This document shows, in pieces, positions 1 through 5,791 of a stretch of DNA of 5,791 nt. The notes beneath the pieces were generated by a model, which saw nothing but the letters and a program-made list of their open reading frames with translations, was not told where the DNA came from and searched no databases. A program made the position numbers and the translations under genes. The stretch comes from an uncultured Eubacteriales bacterium. GTDB lineage: Bacteria; Bacillota; Clostridia; Oscillospirales; Acutalibacteraceae. The stretch is taken from positions 1-5,791 of the forward strand of contig CABQAC010000135.1 in NCBI GenBank assembly GCA_902462035.1, read 5' to 3'. Position 1 is the stretch's first letter. Every line of letters begins with the position of its first letter.

Positions 1-1670
1 ATCTGTTCCGTCAAATCGGGCAGGGTATCGGCCGCACCTTCGCGTACCGCCGAAATCAGCTTATCCTCCAGGTTTTGGGGGTACTGCCTTGCGTTGCTGT
101 CTGGCTCTTTGAAATCGACCGCATTGAAGATGGGCGGTGCGTCGGTAAATAAATAATTTTTAAGGATCTGCAGCGACTTTTTAAAAGAACGCTGGATATC
201 TTCCACCCGTTTCACTACAGGGCCAATGCCAATGGTGACATAAGTGGCGCCTTCGGCCGAAATTTGTTCCAGCAGGTGGGAGCAAAGCGCGAACAGCGTG
301 TCTTGCTGCACATTGTCCGGCGCGGAATAGCATAGAATAAAGCTGATCAGGTTGTTATAAATGCACACCTCAGTATATTGGATGGAACCTTCCGCCAGCT
401 TTTGGAACGCAGCGCGAACCTGCCGGATAAATTCACACGGGATATCGTCCGACGCTTTGGCTGGTTCGGCGTAGTTTTCCAGCGATAGAACTTGGAAAGC
501 ACCGCCGCTGATGCCGGCAAACCGGGAGACATCCACATTGTCCATGGGGGCGATTTCGCCCCGCAGGATCTTGAGTGCCATGCCCTCCCGGGCCATGTCC
601 TTGCTTTCGCCGATGTAAGACGCCATTTCCTGGTGGCGCTCCAGTGACTTGTCGAAGGCCCGCTGCAGGTAAGCGAAGTCATCCTTGGAAAGCGCGCGGT
701 ATTCGGCGGGGGTGGGCGCCGCGGGGGAAATGTGCTGAATCAGCTTGCGCACCGGTTGATAGATTATATTGGAAGCAAACAAGCTGAGCGCCACGACCGA
801 AAGCGTTGCGAAAATTAAGATGATATAGATGATCTGCCTGAGGGGATATATGGGGGACATCATGTCCGCCTCATTTAAGAAAACGACATATTTCCAATGC
901 TTATATTCGGATTCGACCTGGATGGGAATCATGTAGGAATCCCCAACTTGTACGCGGGAGACGGTCAAATCCATGGCTTCGGGATCCACGTCTTGGCTGG
1001 AGCGGTAGATGGTCTGTCCATCGGGAGATAGAATTAAATAAGGCTTGGAGGATTGTCCCAAATAGTACTGAAAAAGGTTTTCCATTTGGACATTGATGGC
1101 GACATACCCCTGTTTGACCGATTTTGCGACAGGAAAGGGGCGGTAAAAGGTCGACACCTCCCTGCCGCTGACAAGACGGTGGTGGAACCAGTTGGAATCG
1201 TCCATTTTTTCGGTTCCTTTCATCGATTGCAGAATTCCCAGCCATTCCTTGTCATTAAAAATTCCGCTGTTTTGAAAGGTACTGGTAGAGGTCATGATCG
1301 AATCGTAATGAAAGAAAGAAACATAGCAGGACTGAATAAACTCGTTGAGCAGCAACGTCGAACTGGTGTTATCGATAATGGCATGTATCTGGGAGACGGA
1401 AACTTGTTCCCGGTTGATAAAGGCTTGTTCATTGGCGGTAAAATAATAACTTTGCTGCAAGGCGACGCTTTCAATGTTCTCCAGCGTTAAACTGATTCGG
1501 GAAACAGACTTTTCGAGTTCCTTTTGTTCGCTGACCCGTATTTGATTTTCCAGCCGGTTTAAGGATAATAAATAAACCGCAGTCGAAATGATCAAAGTGG
1601 GAAGGAGGGTAAAGGTTAAAAAAATGATGATGTATTTTCGGTATGTATTGGAAAACTTCATTTTTCCCAT
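1..1670 (-). CDS. Membrane-bound AraC-family sensor-regulator, C-terminus outside window (partial)
   Basis: This reads open on the minus strand for 556 codons from ATG at 1670 and is cut by the window edge. Seen: a short basic N-terminus, a membrane segment at about residues 13-35, a ~245-residue extracellular part, a second membrane segment at about 280-299 followed by YQPVRKLI, a cytoplasmic segment containing MALKILRGE, and near 478-505 VTIGIGPVVKRVEDIQRSF, which resembles the degenerate GGDEF-like domain of CdaR/YesN-type proteins. Family knowledge: this order matches AraC regulators of about 700-780 residues with an N-terminal dCache-like sensor, such as B. subtilis YtdP. The DNA-binding helix-turn-helix would be the missing ~150-200 residues. 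Inference: it senses an extracellular sugar and activates the divergent transporter operon. A YesM-type histidine kinase shares the N-terminal layout but should show a kinase H-box soon after the second membrane segment, and none is seen. The start could be the in-frame ATG at 1661 (MKFSNTYRKY), which sits further from the AAGGA ribosome binding site; the one at 1670 is only 2 bases from it. Confidence 0.85.
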   Translation of the reverse strand, partial: MGKMKFSNTYRKYIIIFLTFTLLPTLIISTAVYLLSLNRLENQIRVSEQKELEKSVSRISLTLENIESVALQQSYYFTANEQAFINREQVSVSQIHAIIDNTSSTLLLNEFIQSCYVSFFHYDSIMTSTSTFQNSGIFNDKEWLGILQSMKGTEKMDDSNWFHHRLVSGREVSTFYRPFPVAKSVKQGYVAINVQMENLFQYYLGQSSKPYLILSPDGQTIYRSSQDVDPEAMDLTVSRVQVGDSYMIPIQVESEYKHWKYVVFLNEADMMSPIYPLRQIIYIILIFATLSVVALSLFASNIIYQPVRKLIQHISPAAPTPAEYRALSKDDFAYLQRAFDKSLERHQEMASYIGESKDMAREGMALKILRGEIAPMDNVDVSRFAGISGGAFQVLSLENYAEPAKASDDIPCEFIRQVRAAFQKLAEGSIQYTEVCIYNNLISFILCYSAPDNVQQDTLFALCSHLLEQISAEGATYVTIGIGPVVKRVEDIQRSFKKSLQILKNYLFTDAPPIFNAVDFKEPDSNARQYPQNLEDKLISAVREGAADTLPDLTEQ

Positions 1671-1706
1671 CTTCCTTCTTGTTATAATTCGTATAAAACA
1701 TTCTTA

Positions 1707-1712
1707 ATTATA
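1707..1712 (-). promoter_or_regulatory. Candidate -10 box (TATAAT) of the regulator gene
   Basis: On the minus strand a perfect TATAAT lies 36 bases upstream of the ATG at 1670, a sensible distance for a promoter with a short leader. No good -35 box is found at 16-18 bases; the closest hexamers, around ACTGTG, are poor. The promoter may therefore be activator-dependent, or the match may be chance in AT-rich DNA. An imperfect inverted repeat, ACATT at 1698-1702 and AATGT at 1717-1721, brackets the box. Confidence 0.35.
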
Positions 1713-1901
1713 TAAAAATGTGTGCCTTCCACAGTTTCTTGTTCGAATGCACAATAATAATATACTATTTACCAGATGTATATGTTTATTTTTTAGAAAA
1801 AATTTTGAAATTCTCGTTCAGCAGATAAAGAATAAGGAGAAAACCAATAAAAGAGGAATGAAAAAATGAGAAAAAATTGAAGCGATGAAAAAAAGATACA
1901 G

Positions 1902-1930
1902 TTTTCATTTTGTTACATGGCGAATAGAAT
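1902..1930 (+). promoter_or_regulatory. Candidate sigma-A-type promoter of the transporter operon
   Basis: TTTTCA (1902-1907) and TAGAAT (1925-1930) are separated by exactly 17 bases. The -35 box matches TTGACA at 4 of 6 positions and the -10 box matches TATAAT at 5 of 6. Transcription would start near 1937, giving a leader of about 200 bases before the GTG at 2137. A weak -35 is usual for promoters that need an AraC-type activator. Chance matches are common in AT-rich DNA, so this remains a candidate only. Confidence 0.25.
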
Positions 1931-2090
1931 AAAACCACAGAGGAAATTGAGCAAAATTTATTCAGATTCACAACGCCGTTATCCGTTAAATCCCAGACAG
2001 TGTTTAGAAAAAGACAGATTAGGAAAGATGGATTTTTATGGATGGGCCGTGGGAATCAAGGCTCGGGAAGGAGGGACAGGCAGCCCCTTA

Positions 2091-2103
2091 GCGTTTGTAA
2101 CGC
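2091..2103 (+). repeat. Small inverted repeat GCGTT-TGT-AACGC in the leader
   Basis: A perfect 5-bp inverted repeat with a 3-base loop ends 19 bases before the AAGGAGG of the binding-protein gene. It could form a small hairpin in the leader RNA or serve as a protein site. It is short, but it stands out because the adjoining sequence is almost entirely A and T. Confidence 0.4.
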
Positions 2104-2122
2104 ACATTATTATTAAATTATT

Positions 2123-2129
2123 AAGGAGG
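2123..2129 (+). promoter_or_regulatory. Ribosome binding site AAGGAGG deciding the GTG start
   Basis: A perfect AAGGAGG lies 7 bases before the GTG at 2137. This fixes that non-ATG codon as the start of the lipoprotein and gives an ideal signal peptide immediately after it. Confidence 0.9.
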
Positions 2130-2136
2130 AGTCGTT

Positions 2137-3807
2137 GTGCTAAAGAAGGTCTTGAGTGCCGCCCTGCTGGGTGCTCTGGTTGTCTCGGTGGTAGCCGGAT
2201 GTAATCCGTCCTCTACCCAGACGTCAAGCACGGCGCCGACGAGTTCCAAGGGAACGGAGTCGCAGGCGGACGTCGATTTGGCGGACAAAACGGAAAAACT
2301 GACCATCAGCTGGAGCGGCTGGCCCAATACCACCCCCGGCGAACCGGATTCCTGGATTGAGAAAATGCTGGAAGAAAAGTATAACATCGAGCTGAATTGT
2401 ACCTTTTATGATACGAACGCTTATAAGCAAAAGCGTCCGATCGATTTTTCCAGCGGCGCTATTCCAGATGTCATCTATCAGGCGGACAATACCGAGCTGG
2501 CGCGCGATGTAAAGCAGGGCTTTATTTCGGAACTGTCCTACGACATGCTCAAAAAGTATTCGCCGGAATTTGTCAAGCTGGTCAACGAGTACGCGCCCGA
2601 AGCGTGGATCGGCACCTCTATTGACGGCAAAAACTACGGTATCCCCACCACCCGCGTTTTGAGCAACTACACGTCGAACGCCAGTTTGTGGAGAGAAGAC
2701 TGGCTGAAAAACGTGGGTATTGACAAGGTACCGGAAACCATCGACGAGATGCACGAAGCCTTTGTCCGCTTTACCAAAAACGACCCGGACAAAAACGGTA
2801 AAAACGATACATACGGCCTGAGCGGCGACATGACCGCCTGGTACTTCACGTTTACCGAGATTTTCGGCGCTTTCGGCGTGCAGCCTTATAACTGGACTAC
2901 CTTGGATGACGGCAGCGTTGTCAACGCCGTAACCCTGCCCGAAACAAAGGAAGCGCTGAAGATGCTGGCCGAGTGGTACAAGGAAGGCATCATTCATCCC
3001 GACTTTGTTACCGATCAGACCAACGTGGAAGTTCGCAACCGTTTCGTCAACGGAGAAATCGGGTATACCAACGCCGGTTCCACCGGGTATTTCGATACCG
3101 ACAATGCCAATTCCGCGCTGAACCAAATGCTAAAAATCAACCCCGATGTAAAATTGGTTGCCACCGAGCCGATTAAAGGCAAGGACGGGCAGCAAGGCCG
3201 GTTTGCTTGGGGCGCCATCGGCAATATTATGTGCTTCGGCAAAGATATGGCCGACAGACCCAATGCGGTCGCCCGTATTCTGGACATGTGGAACGATATG
3301 CTGAGCGACAAGGATTTCTATCTGGAATCCAAGTGCGGCAAGCTGGGCCTCCATTTTGAATGGATCGACCCCGCTGTCGGCTCCACCAGCGGCTTTAAGT
3401 ACATTGCGCCTTACGACGACAATAATACGAGAGCGAAAGAAGTTCTTCAGTCCGACGTAACTTACGTTTCTTACTTCAGCCCCTCTGGCGGCAAGCCGGA
3501 ACTGTTCAACTCCTTCCGGAAAAAGTTCGACGTGGACTTCGCGGAAGAGTACATGAATCCCAAATTTGCCATGAAGGATACCTTCCTGAAGGGCGACCTG
3601 ATTACGGATGCGGACAAATATCTGGTAAGCCTGCGTGAGAAGCAGATGACCTTCTTTACGGAAGTCATCCGCGGCGACAAGAGCATCGATGATTACGATG
3701 CGTTCCTCGCCGACTGGAAAGCCTCTGGCGGCGATATCTTGACGGAGAACGCCAACAATCTGGGCGAAAAGAGAGCGGCCATCTACAAGGAACTGGGCAT
3801 CGAGTAA
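2137..3807 (+). CDS. Sugar ABC transporter solute-binding lipoprotein (LplA/YtcQ-like)
   Basis: This is the 556-aa extracytoplasmic receptor of the importer, anchored to the outer face of the membrane. Seen: a basic MLKK start, a hydrophobic core and the lipobox VAGC at 19-22, so Cys22 is the predicted lipidated residue. A Ser/Thr-rich linker follows (about 24-45), then the mature domain starting near KLTISWSGW. Residues 216-227 read DPDKNGKNDTYG, an EF-hand-like calcium loop with D216, D218, N220 and D224 as candidate ligands; this motif recurs in the family. Length agrees with LplA/YtcQ-type proteins (about 500-560 aa), which are longer than typical maltose-binding proteins. The GTG start is set by AAGGAGG at 7 bases. 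It heads the operon, and a strong hairpin follows its stop. Family members bind oligosaccharides such as pectin- or xylan-derived sugars; the actual ligand here is unknown. Confidence in the role is high, in the substrate low. Confidence 0.95.
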   Translation: MLKKVLSAALLGALVVSVVAGCNPSSTQTSSTAPTSSKGTESQADVDLADKTEKLTISWSGWPNTTPGEPDSWIEKMLEEKYNIELNCTFYDTNAYKQKRPIDFSSGAIPDVIYQADNTELARDVKQGFISELSYDMLKKYSPEFVKLVNEYAPEAWIGTSIDGKNYGIPTTRVLSNYTSNASLWREDWLKNVGIDKVPETIDEMHEAFVRFTKNDPDKNGKNDTYGLSGDMTAWYFTFTEIFGAFGVQPYNWTTLDDGSVVNAVTLPETKEALKMLAEWYKEGIIHPDFVTDQTNVEVRNRFVNGEIGYTNAGSTGYFDTDNANSALNQMLKINPDVKLVATEPIKGKDGQQGRFAWGAIGNIMCFGKDMADRPNAVARILDMWNDMLSDKDFYLESKCGKLGLHFEWIDPAVGSTSGFKYIAPYDDNNTRAKEVLQSDVTYVSYFSPSGGKPELFNSFRKKFDVDFAEEYMNPKFAMKDTFLKGDLITDADKYLVSLREKQMTFFTEVIRGDKSIDDYDAFLADWKASGGDILTENANNLGEKRAAIYKELGIE

Positions 3808-3824
3808 TCGAACAAGACAATGGT

Positions 3825-3850
3825 TCGGGGCGAAGGCAACTTTGCCCCGA
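3825..3850 (+). terminator. Strong hairpin with GCAA tetraloop; likely partial terminator or mRNA-end stabiliser
   Basis: Arms TCGGGGCGAAG (3825-3835) and CTTTGCCCCGA (3840-3850) pair over 11 bp, including one G-U, around a GCAA loop, a stable GNRA tetraloop. It starts 18 bases after the binding-protein stop and is followed by CTTTCTT, a weak rather than full T-tract. Established knowledge: such hairpins after binding-protein genes commonly let some transcripts end or protect the upstream mRNA, so that far more binding protein than permease is made. Inference: it does the same here, with partial read-through into the permease genes. Confidence 0.7.
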
Positions 3851-3866
3851 CTTTCTTAGAAATCAA

Positions 3867-3881
3867 TGCCGGAGTCCGGCA
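3867..3881. repeat. GC-rich palindrome TGCCGGA-G-TCCGGCA
   Basis: A perfect 7-bp inverted repeat around a single central G lies 16 bases after the larger hairpin. In RNA it can form only a 6-bp stem with a 3-base AGT loop. It is followed by AATAAAAAAA rather than T residues, so it is not a standard terminator on the plus strand. It may be a second RNA stem in tandem with the first, or a dimeric protein site; nothing in the window decides between these. Confidence 0.45.
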
Positions 3882-3974
3882 ATAAAAAAATATAAAGGGG
3901 AGCCGTTGGTTCCCGCAAAAGCGCCCGCCGATATTTCCGGGGCAATCAAGACGGAAGGAATGGCGCGCGTGTGG

Positions 3975-3981
3975 AAAGGAG
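3975..3981 (+). promoter_or_regulatory. Ribosome binding site AAAGGAG deciding the first permease start
   Basis: AAAGGAG sits 8 bases before the GTG at 3990 and is the best ribosome binding site near the 5' end of this gene. It supports the GTG over the in-frame TTG at 3906, which has AAAGGGGAG close before it, and over the in-frame ATG at 3960, which directly abuts GGAAGGA. Confidence 0.75.
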
Positions 3982-3989
3982 AGAGTTCT

Positions 3990-4940
3990 GTGCGCAGCAA
4001 AGCACCCGAAGTATCAAAAAATGGATTGTCCCGCGTACCAAAGGCGCTCAAGCCTTGGGTCAGGCACAAGGGGCTTGTTTTTATGCTGATCCCTTGTGTT
4101 CTGTTTTTTTTGATTTTCCATTATACACCCATGTATGGTATTACCATTGCGTTTAAAGATTACCGTGCACTGGACGGTATTTTAGGAAGCAAATGGGTGG
4201 GATTTGAACACTTTCAAAACTTGTTTTCGGGCGTGGAGTTCCCGCGCGTACTATGGAACACCTTGTTTTTAAGCATCTGCCGGTTAATCGTGGGCTTCCC
4301 GGCGCCGATCATTTTGGCGCTGCTGCTCAACGAGGTGCGTTCCAGCAAATATAAAAAGCTTGTGCAGACGACAACTTATTTACCGTACTTTTTCTCTTGG
4401 GTGGTTCTGGGCGGTATCCTGCGGATGCTGCTGGCGTATAAAGGGCCGGTCAACGGCATCATCGAAGGGCTCGGCGGTACGGCAATCGGATTTTTAAGCG
4501 ACGATTTTTGGTATATTATTACATATCTTCTGGCAAGCATGTGGCACGGCGCCGGGTATAACGCGGTTATTTACCTGGCTGCGCTGTCGGGCATCGACAT
4601 GGATTTGTACGAGGCCGCCATGGTAGACGGCGCGGGCCGGTGGAAGCAATTGCTCCATATTACGCTGCCCTGCCTAATACCTACCATTGTCACTATGTTT
4701 ATTCTGGGACTAGGCGGCATTCTGAACGCGGGATTCGACCAAATCTACAACACCTATAACCCATTGGTTTATGACGTGGCGGATATTCTGGATACCTATG
4801 TGCTGCGCAAATTGCGGACCTTGGATTACAGCTTGGGAACCGCGGCGGGTTTGTTTAAATCGGCAGTCGGCGCCGTACTGGTTTTTGGAAGCAACTGGTT
4901 TGCACGAAAGATCAGCGACAACGAATACGGACTATGGTGA
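3990..4940 (+). CDS. Sugar ABC transporter permease, LplB/YteP-like
   Basis: This is one of the two membrane subunits forming the sugar channel. From the GTG at 3990 it is 316 aa, the usual size of LplB-type permeases. Seen: a basic N-terminus, first membrane segment at about 28-45, then HYTPMYGITIAFKDY, a sequence characteristic of the LplB group. Further segments lie at about 88-112, 131-149, 173-200, 228-246 and 285-305, making six. The EAA loop that contacts the ATPase is intact: E208-A-A-x3-G214-x9-I224-x-L226-P227 (EAAMVDGAGRWKQLLHITLP). The start was chosen on AAAGGAG at 8 bases. A TTG at 3906 would add 28 hydrophilic residues without homology I recognise. The stop lies 13 bases before the second permease, so the two are surely co-transcribed. 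No ATPase subunit is seen nearby, as expected for a family that shares MsmX/MsmK-type ATPases. Confidence 0.93.
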   Translation: MRSKAPEVSKNGLSRVPKALKPWVRHKGLVFMLIPCVLFFLIFHYTPMYGITIAFKDYRALDGILGSKWVGFEHFQNLFSGVEFPRVLWNTLFLSICRLIVGFPAPIILALLLNEVRSSKYKKLVQTTTYLPYFFSWVVLGGILRMLLAYKGPVNGIIEGLGGTAIGFLSDDFWYIITYLLASMWHGAGYNAVIYLAALSGIDMDLYEAAMVDGAGRWKQLLHITLPCLIPTIVTMFILGLGGILNAGFDQIYNTYNPLVYDVADILDTYVLRKLRTLDYSLGTAAGLFKSAVGAVLVFGSNWFARKISDNEYGLW

Positions 4941-4953
4941 GAGGAGGAACAAA

Positions 4954-5791
4954 ATGAAAAAGGAAACGCCATCAAGAGTTGTATTCAATATTTTCAATTA
5001 TGCGTTTTTGGCTTTAATTGCGGTTATTTCAATTTATCCGTTCCTCTACTCCCTTTCCATTTCGCTCAGTTCCGCGGCGGAGGCGGCCCGTGCCGGACTC
5101 CATCTTTACCCTAAGGATATTTCTTTTACAGCGTTCGAAATGGTGCTGCGCAACAAGTCGATCTATACGGGTTATATGAACACCATTTTCCGCACAGTGG
5201 TAGGAACGGCGCTGTCTATCATTATGACCTCCCTGGCGGCGTATCCGCTGTCCCGCAACTATTGTCCGGGTAAAAAGTTCTTTTCGATGATGATTATTTT
5301 CACCATGCTTTTTAGCGGCGGTTTGATTCCTTCCTATTTGCTGATGAGCAATCTGCACCTGCTGAATACTCGACTGGTCTATGTGCTGCCCGGGATGATT
5401 AGTGCGTTTAACATGATCGTCATCAAAAACTTCTTCCAATCTTTGCCCGAAAGCCTGCCCGAAGCGGCGCGGATTGATGGCGCCAGCGAGCTGCGCATTT
5501 TGTTCCGCATCGTCATGCCCCTCTCCAAGCCGGTGCTGGCCACCGTTACCCTGTGGGTTGCTGTGGGCCATTGGAACGCTTGGTTCGACGCGATGATTTA
5601 CATCAATTCCGAAAGCAAACAAGTGCTGCAGACGTTCCTGCAACGTATTGTCATCGAAAATTCGACACAATTAATCGAGCAAGGCTTGGTCAATCCGGAT
5701 TTGTTGGACTATACACCGGAGACGATCAAAGCGGCCACCATCATGATAACGATTCTGCCCATTCTGTGCCTATACCCCTTCCTGCAAAAGT
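4954..5791 (+). CDS. Carbohydrate ABC transporter permease, LplC/YtcP-like (3' end cut by window)
   Basis: This is the second channel subunit. It starts at ATG 4954, 6 bases after GAGGAGG (4941-4947), and runs open for 279 codons to the window edge. Seen: membrane segments at about 12-35, 75-97, 105-128, 137-157, 193-215 and 262-279, with IYPFLYSLSISLS in the first, as in the LplC/YtcP group. The EAA loop is intact: E170-A-A-x3-G176-x9-I186-x-M188-P189 (EAARIDGASELRILFRIVMP). Family members are about 290-300 aa and end shortly after YPFLQKYF, so the YPFLQK visible at the edge implies only about 15 residues are missing. It lies 13 bases after the first permease and should form a heterodimer with it. 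The missing end is an effect of the window, not a sign of a broken gene. Confidence 0.93.
   Translation, partial: MKKETPSRVVFNIFNYAFLALIAVISIYPFLYSLSISLSSAAEAARAGLHLYPKDISFTAFEMVLRNKSIYTGYMNTIFRTVVGTALSIIMTSLAAYPLSRNYCPGKKFFSMMIIFTMLFSGGLIPSYLLMSNLHLLNTRLVYVLPGMISAFNMIVIKNFFQSLPESLPEAARIDGASELRILFRIVMPLSKPVLATVTLWVAVGHWNAWFDAMIYINSESKQVLQTFLQRIVIENSTQLIEQGLVNPDLLDYTPETIKAATIMITILPILCLYPFLQK

Larger units (their letters stand above)
1671..2136. other. AT-rich divergent intergenic region (regulator / transporter operon)
   Basis: This 466-base stretch separates the two oppositely transcribed units and is clearly richer in A+T than the genes, especially 1680-2030. It should hold both promoters and the regulator's binding site. 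Visible elements are listed separately: a TATAAT box for the regulator, a candidate promoter for the transporter, a small inverted repeat at 2091-2103, and the binding-protein ribosome binding site. A purine-rich segment at 1858-1895 carries three ATGA(A/G)A-run copies starting at 1858, 1866 and 1885. The short inverted repeat TGTG-N5-CACA lies at 1721-1733, just upstream of the regulator's -10 box. I see no convincing gene, tRNA, known riboswitch or T-box motif here. Confidence 0.7.
3808..3989 (+). other. Binding protein / permease intercistronic spacer
   Basis: The 182 bases between the binding-protein stop and the preferred permease start are much longer than the 13 bases between the two permease genes. 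They hold an 11-bp hairpin (3825-3850), a GC-rich palindrome (3867-3881), an A-rich stretch (3881-3896), a weak AAAGGGG ribosome-binding-like site before a TTG at 3906, and the strong AAAGGAG used by the permease. From 3906 the reading frame is open into the permease, so part of this spacer could be translated as an N-terminal extension. Confidence 0.6.

Noticed and set aside
1053..1490. 145-codon open frame on the plus strand opposite the regulator
   Set aside because: It is antisense to the continuous sensor-regulator frame and shows no family features.
1..1670. Reading the minus-strand gene as a YesM-type sensor histidine kinase
   Set aside because: The region after the second membrane segment lacks a kinase H-box and instead carries the degenerate GGDEF-like sequence typical of AraC-type regulators. 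The missing C-terminus leaves slight doubt.
1876..1890. Possible catabolite-repression (cre) site around TTGAAGCGATGAAA
   Set aside because: Aligned on the central CG it has about three mismatches to the TGWAANCGNTNWCA consensus, too weak to call.
1885..1932. Short 15-codon frame starting MKKRYSF in the intergenic region
   Set aside because: There is no ribosome binding site before the ATG, and it overlaps the candidate promoter. The purine-rich ATGAAAAA repeats nearby make such starts likely by chance.
2095..2123. Possible promoter TTGTAA-N17-TTATTA just before the binding-protein gene
   Set aside because: The -10 match is poor, and transcription would begin at or after the ribosome binding site, leaving no usable leader.
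1917..2204. Open frame of 95 codons on the plus strand in the intergenic region
   Set aside because: It has no ribosome binding site, overlaps the lipoprotein signal-peptide region in another frame, and its translation has no recognisable domain or plausible composition.
2224..3126. 300-codon open frame on the minus strand inside the binding-protein gene
   Set aside because: It is a shadow of the strongly supported lipoprotein frame. Its translation resembles no family I know, and it has no promoter or ribosome binding site.
5029..5670. 213-codon open frame on the minus strand inside the second permease
   Set aside because: It is antisense to a clear permease with an intact EAA motif. The translation is rich in His, Gln and Arg, typical of antisense reading of membrane-protein genes.
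1..5791. Search for mobile elements, CRISPR repeats, tRNA or rRNA
   Set aside because: No regularly spaced direct repeats, terminal inverted repeats, transposase or integrase motifs, or tRNA-like folds were recognised anywhere in the window.

Overview
The window carries one recognisable unit: a sugar (probably oligosaccharide) ABC importer of the LplABC / YtcQ-YteP-YtcP type, with a membrane-bound AraC-type regulator transcribed away from it. Coding GC near 50%, strong AAGGAGG-type ribosome binding sites, GTG starts, a lipobox-bearing binding protein and this gene set all point to a Gram-positive host in Bacillota (Paenibacillus-like Bacilli or a clostridial/oscillospiraceal lineage). The sequence alone does not narrow it further.

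Layout. Bases 1-1670 (minus strand) hold the first ~556 codons of a sensor-regulator: one membrane segment, a ~245-residue extracellular domain, a second membrane segment, then a degenerate GGDEF-like cytoplasmic region. The C-terminal part, where an AraC helix-turn-helix is expected, lies before base 1 of the window. Bases 1671-2136 are an AT-rich divergent intergenic region with candidate promoters and a small hairpin close to the next ribosome binding site. Bases 2137-3807 (plus) encode a complete 556-aa lipoprotein solute-binding protein. A 182-base gap follows, with a strong 11-bp hairpin capped by a GCAA tetraloop and then a short GC-rich palindrome. Bases 3990-4940 encode the first permease. 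Bases 4954-5791 encode the second permease, cut by the window end only about 15 residues short of its usual C-terminus.

How it works together (family knowledge plus inference). The regulator's outer domain would sense the sugar or a signal related to it and activate the divergent operon. The lipoprotein would capture the sugar at the outer face of the membrane and deliver it to the two-permease channel. No ATPase is present; importers of this family normally borrow a shared MsmX/MsmK-type ATPase encoded elsewhere. The substrate cannot be read from the window, and the enzymes that would reveal it presumably lie beyond base 5791.

I found no evidence for an undescribed system. The items worth a second look are RNA-level: the hairpin between binding protein and permeases, a possible masked ribosome binding site ahead of the binding protein, and the start choice of the first permease.
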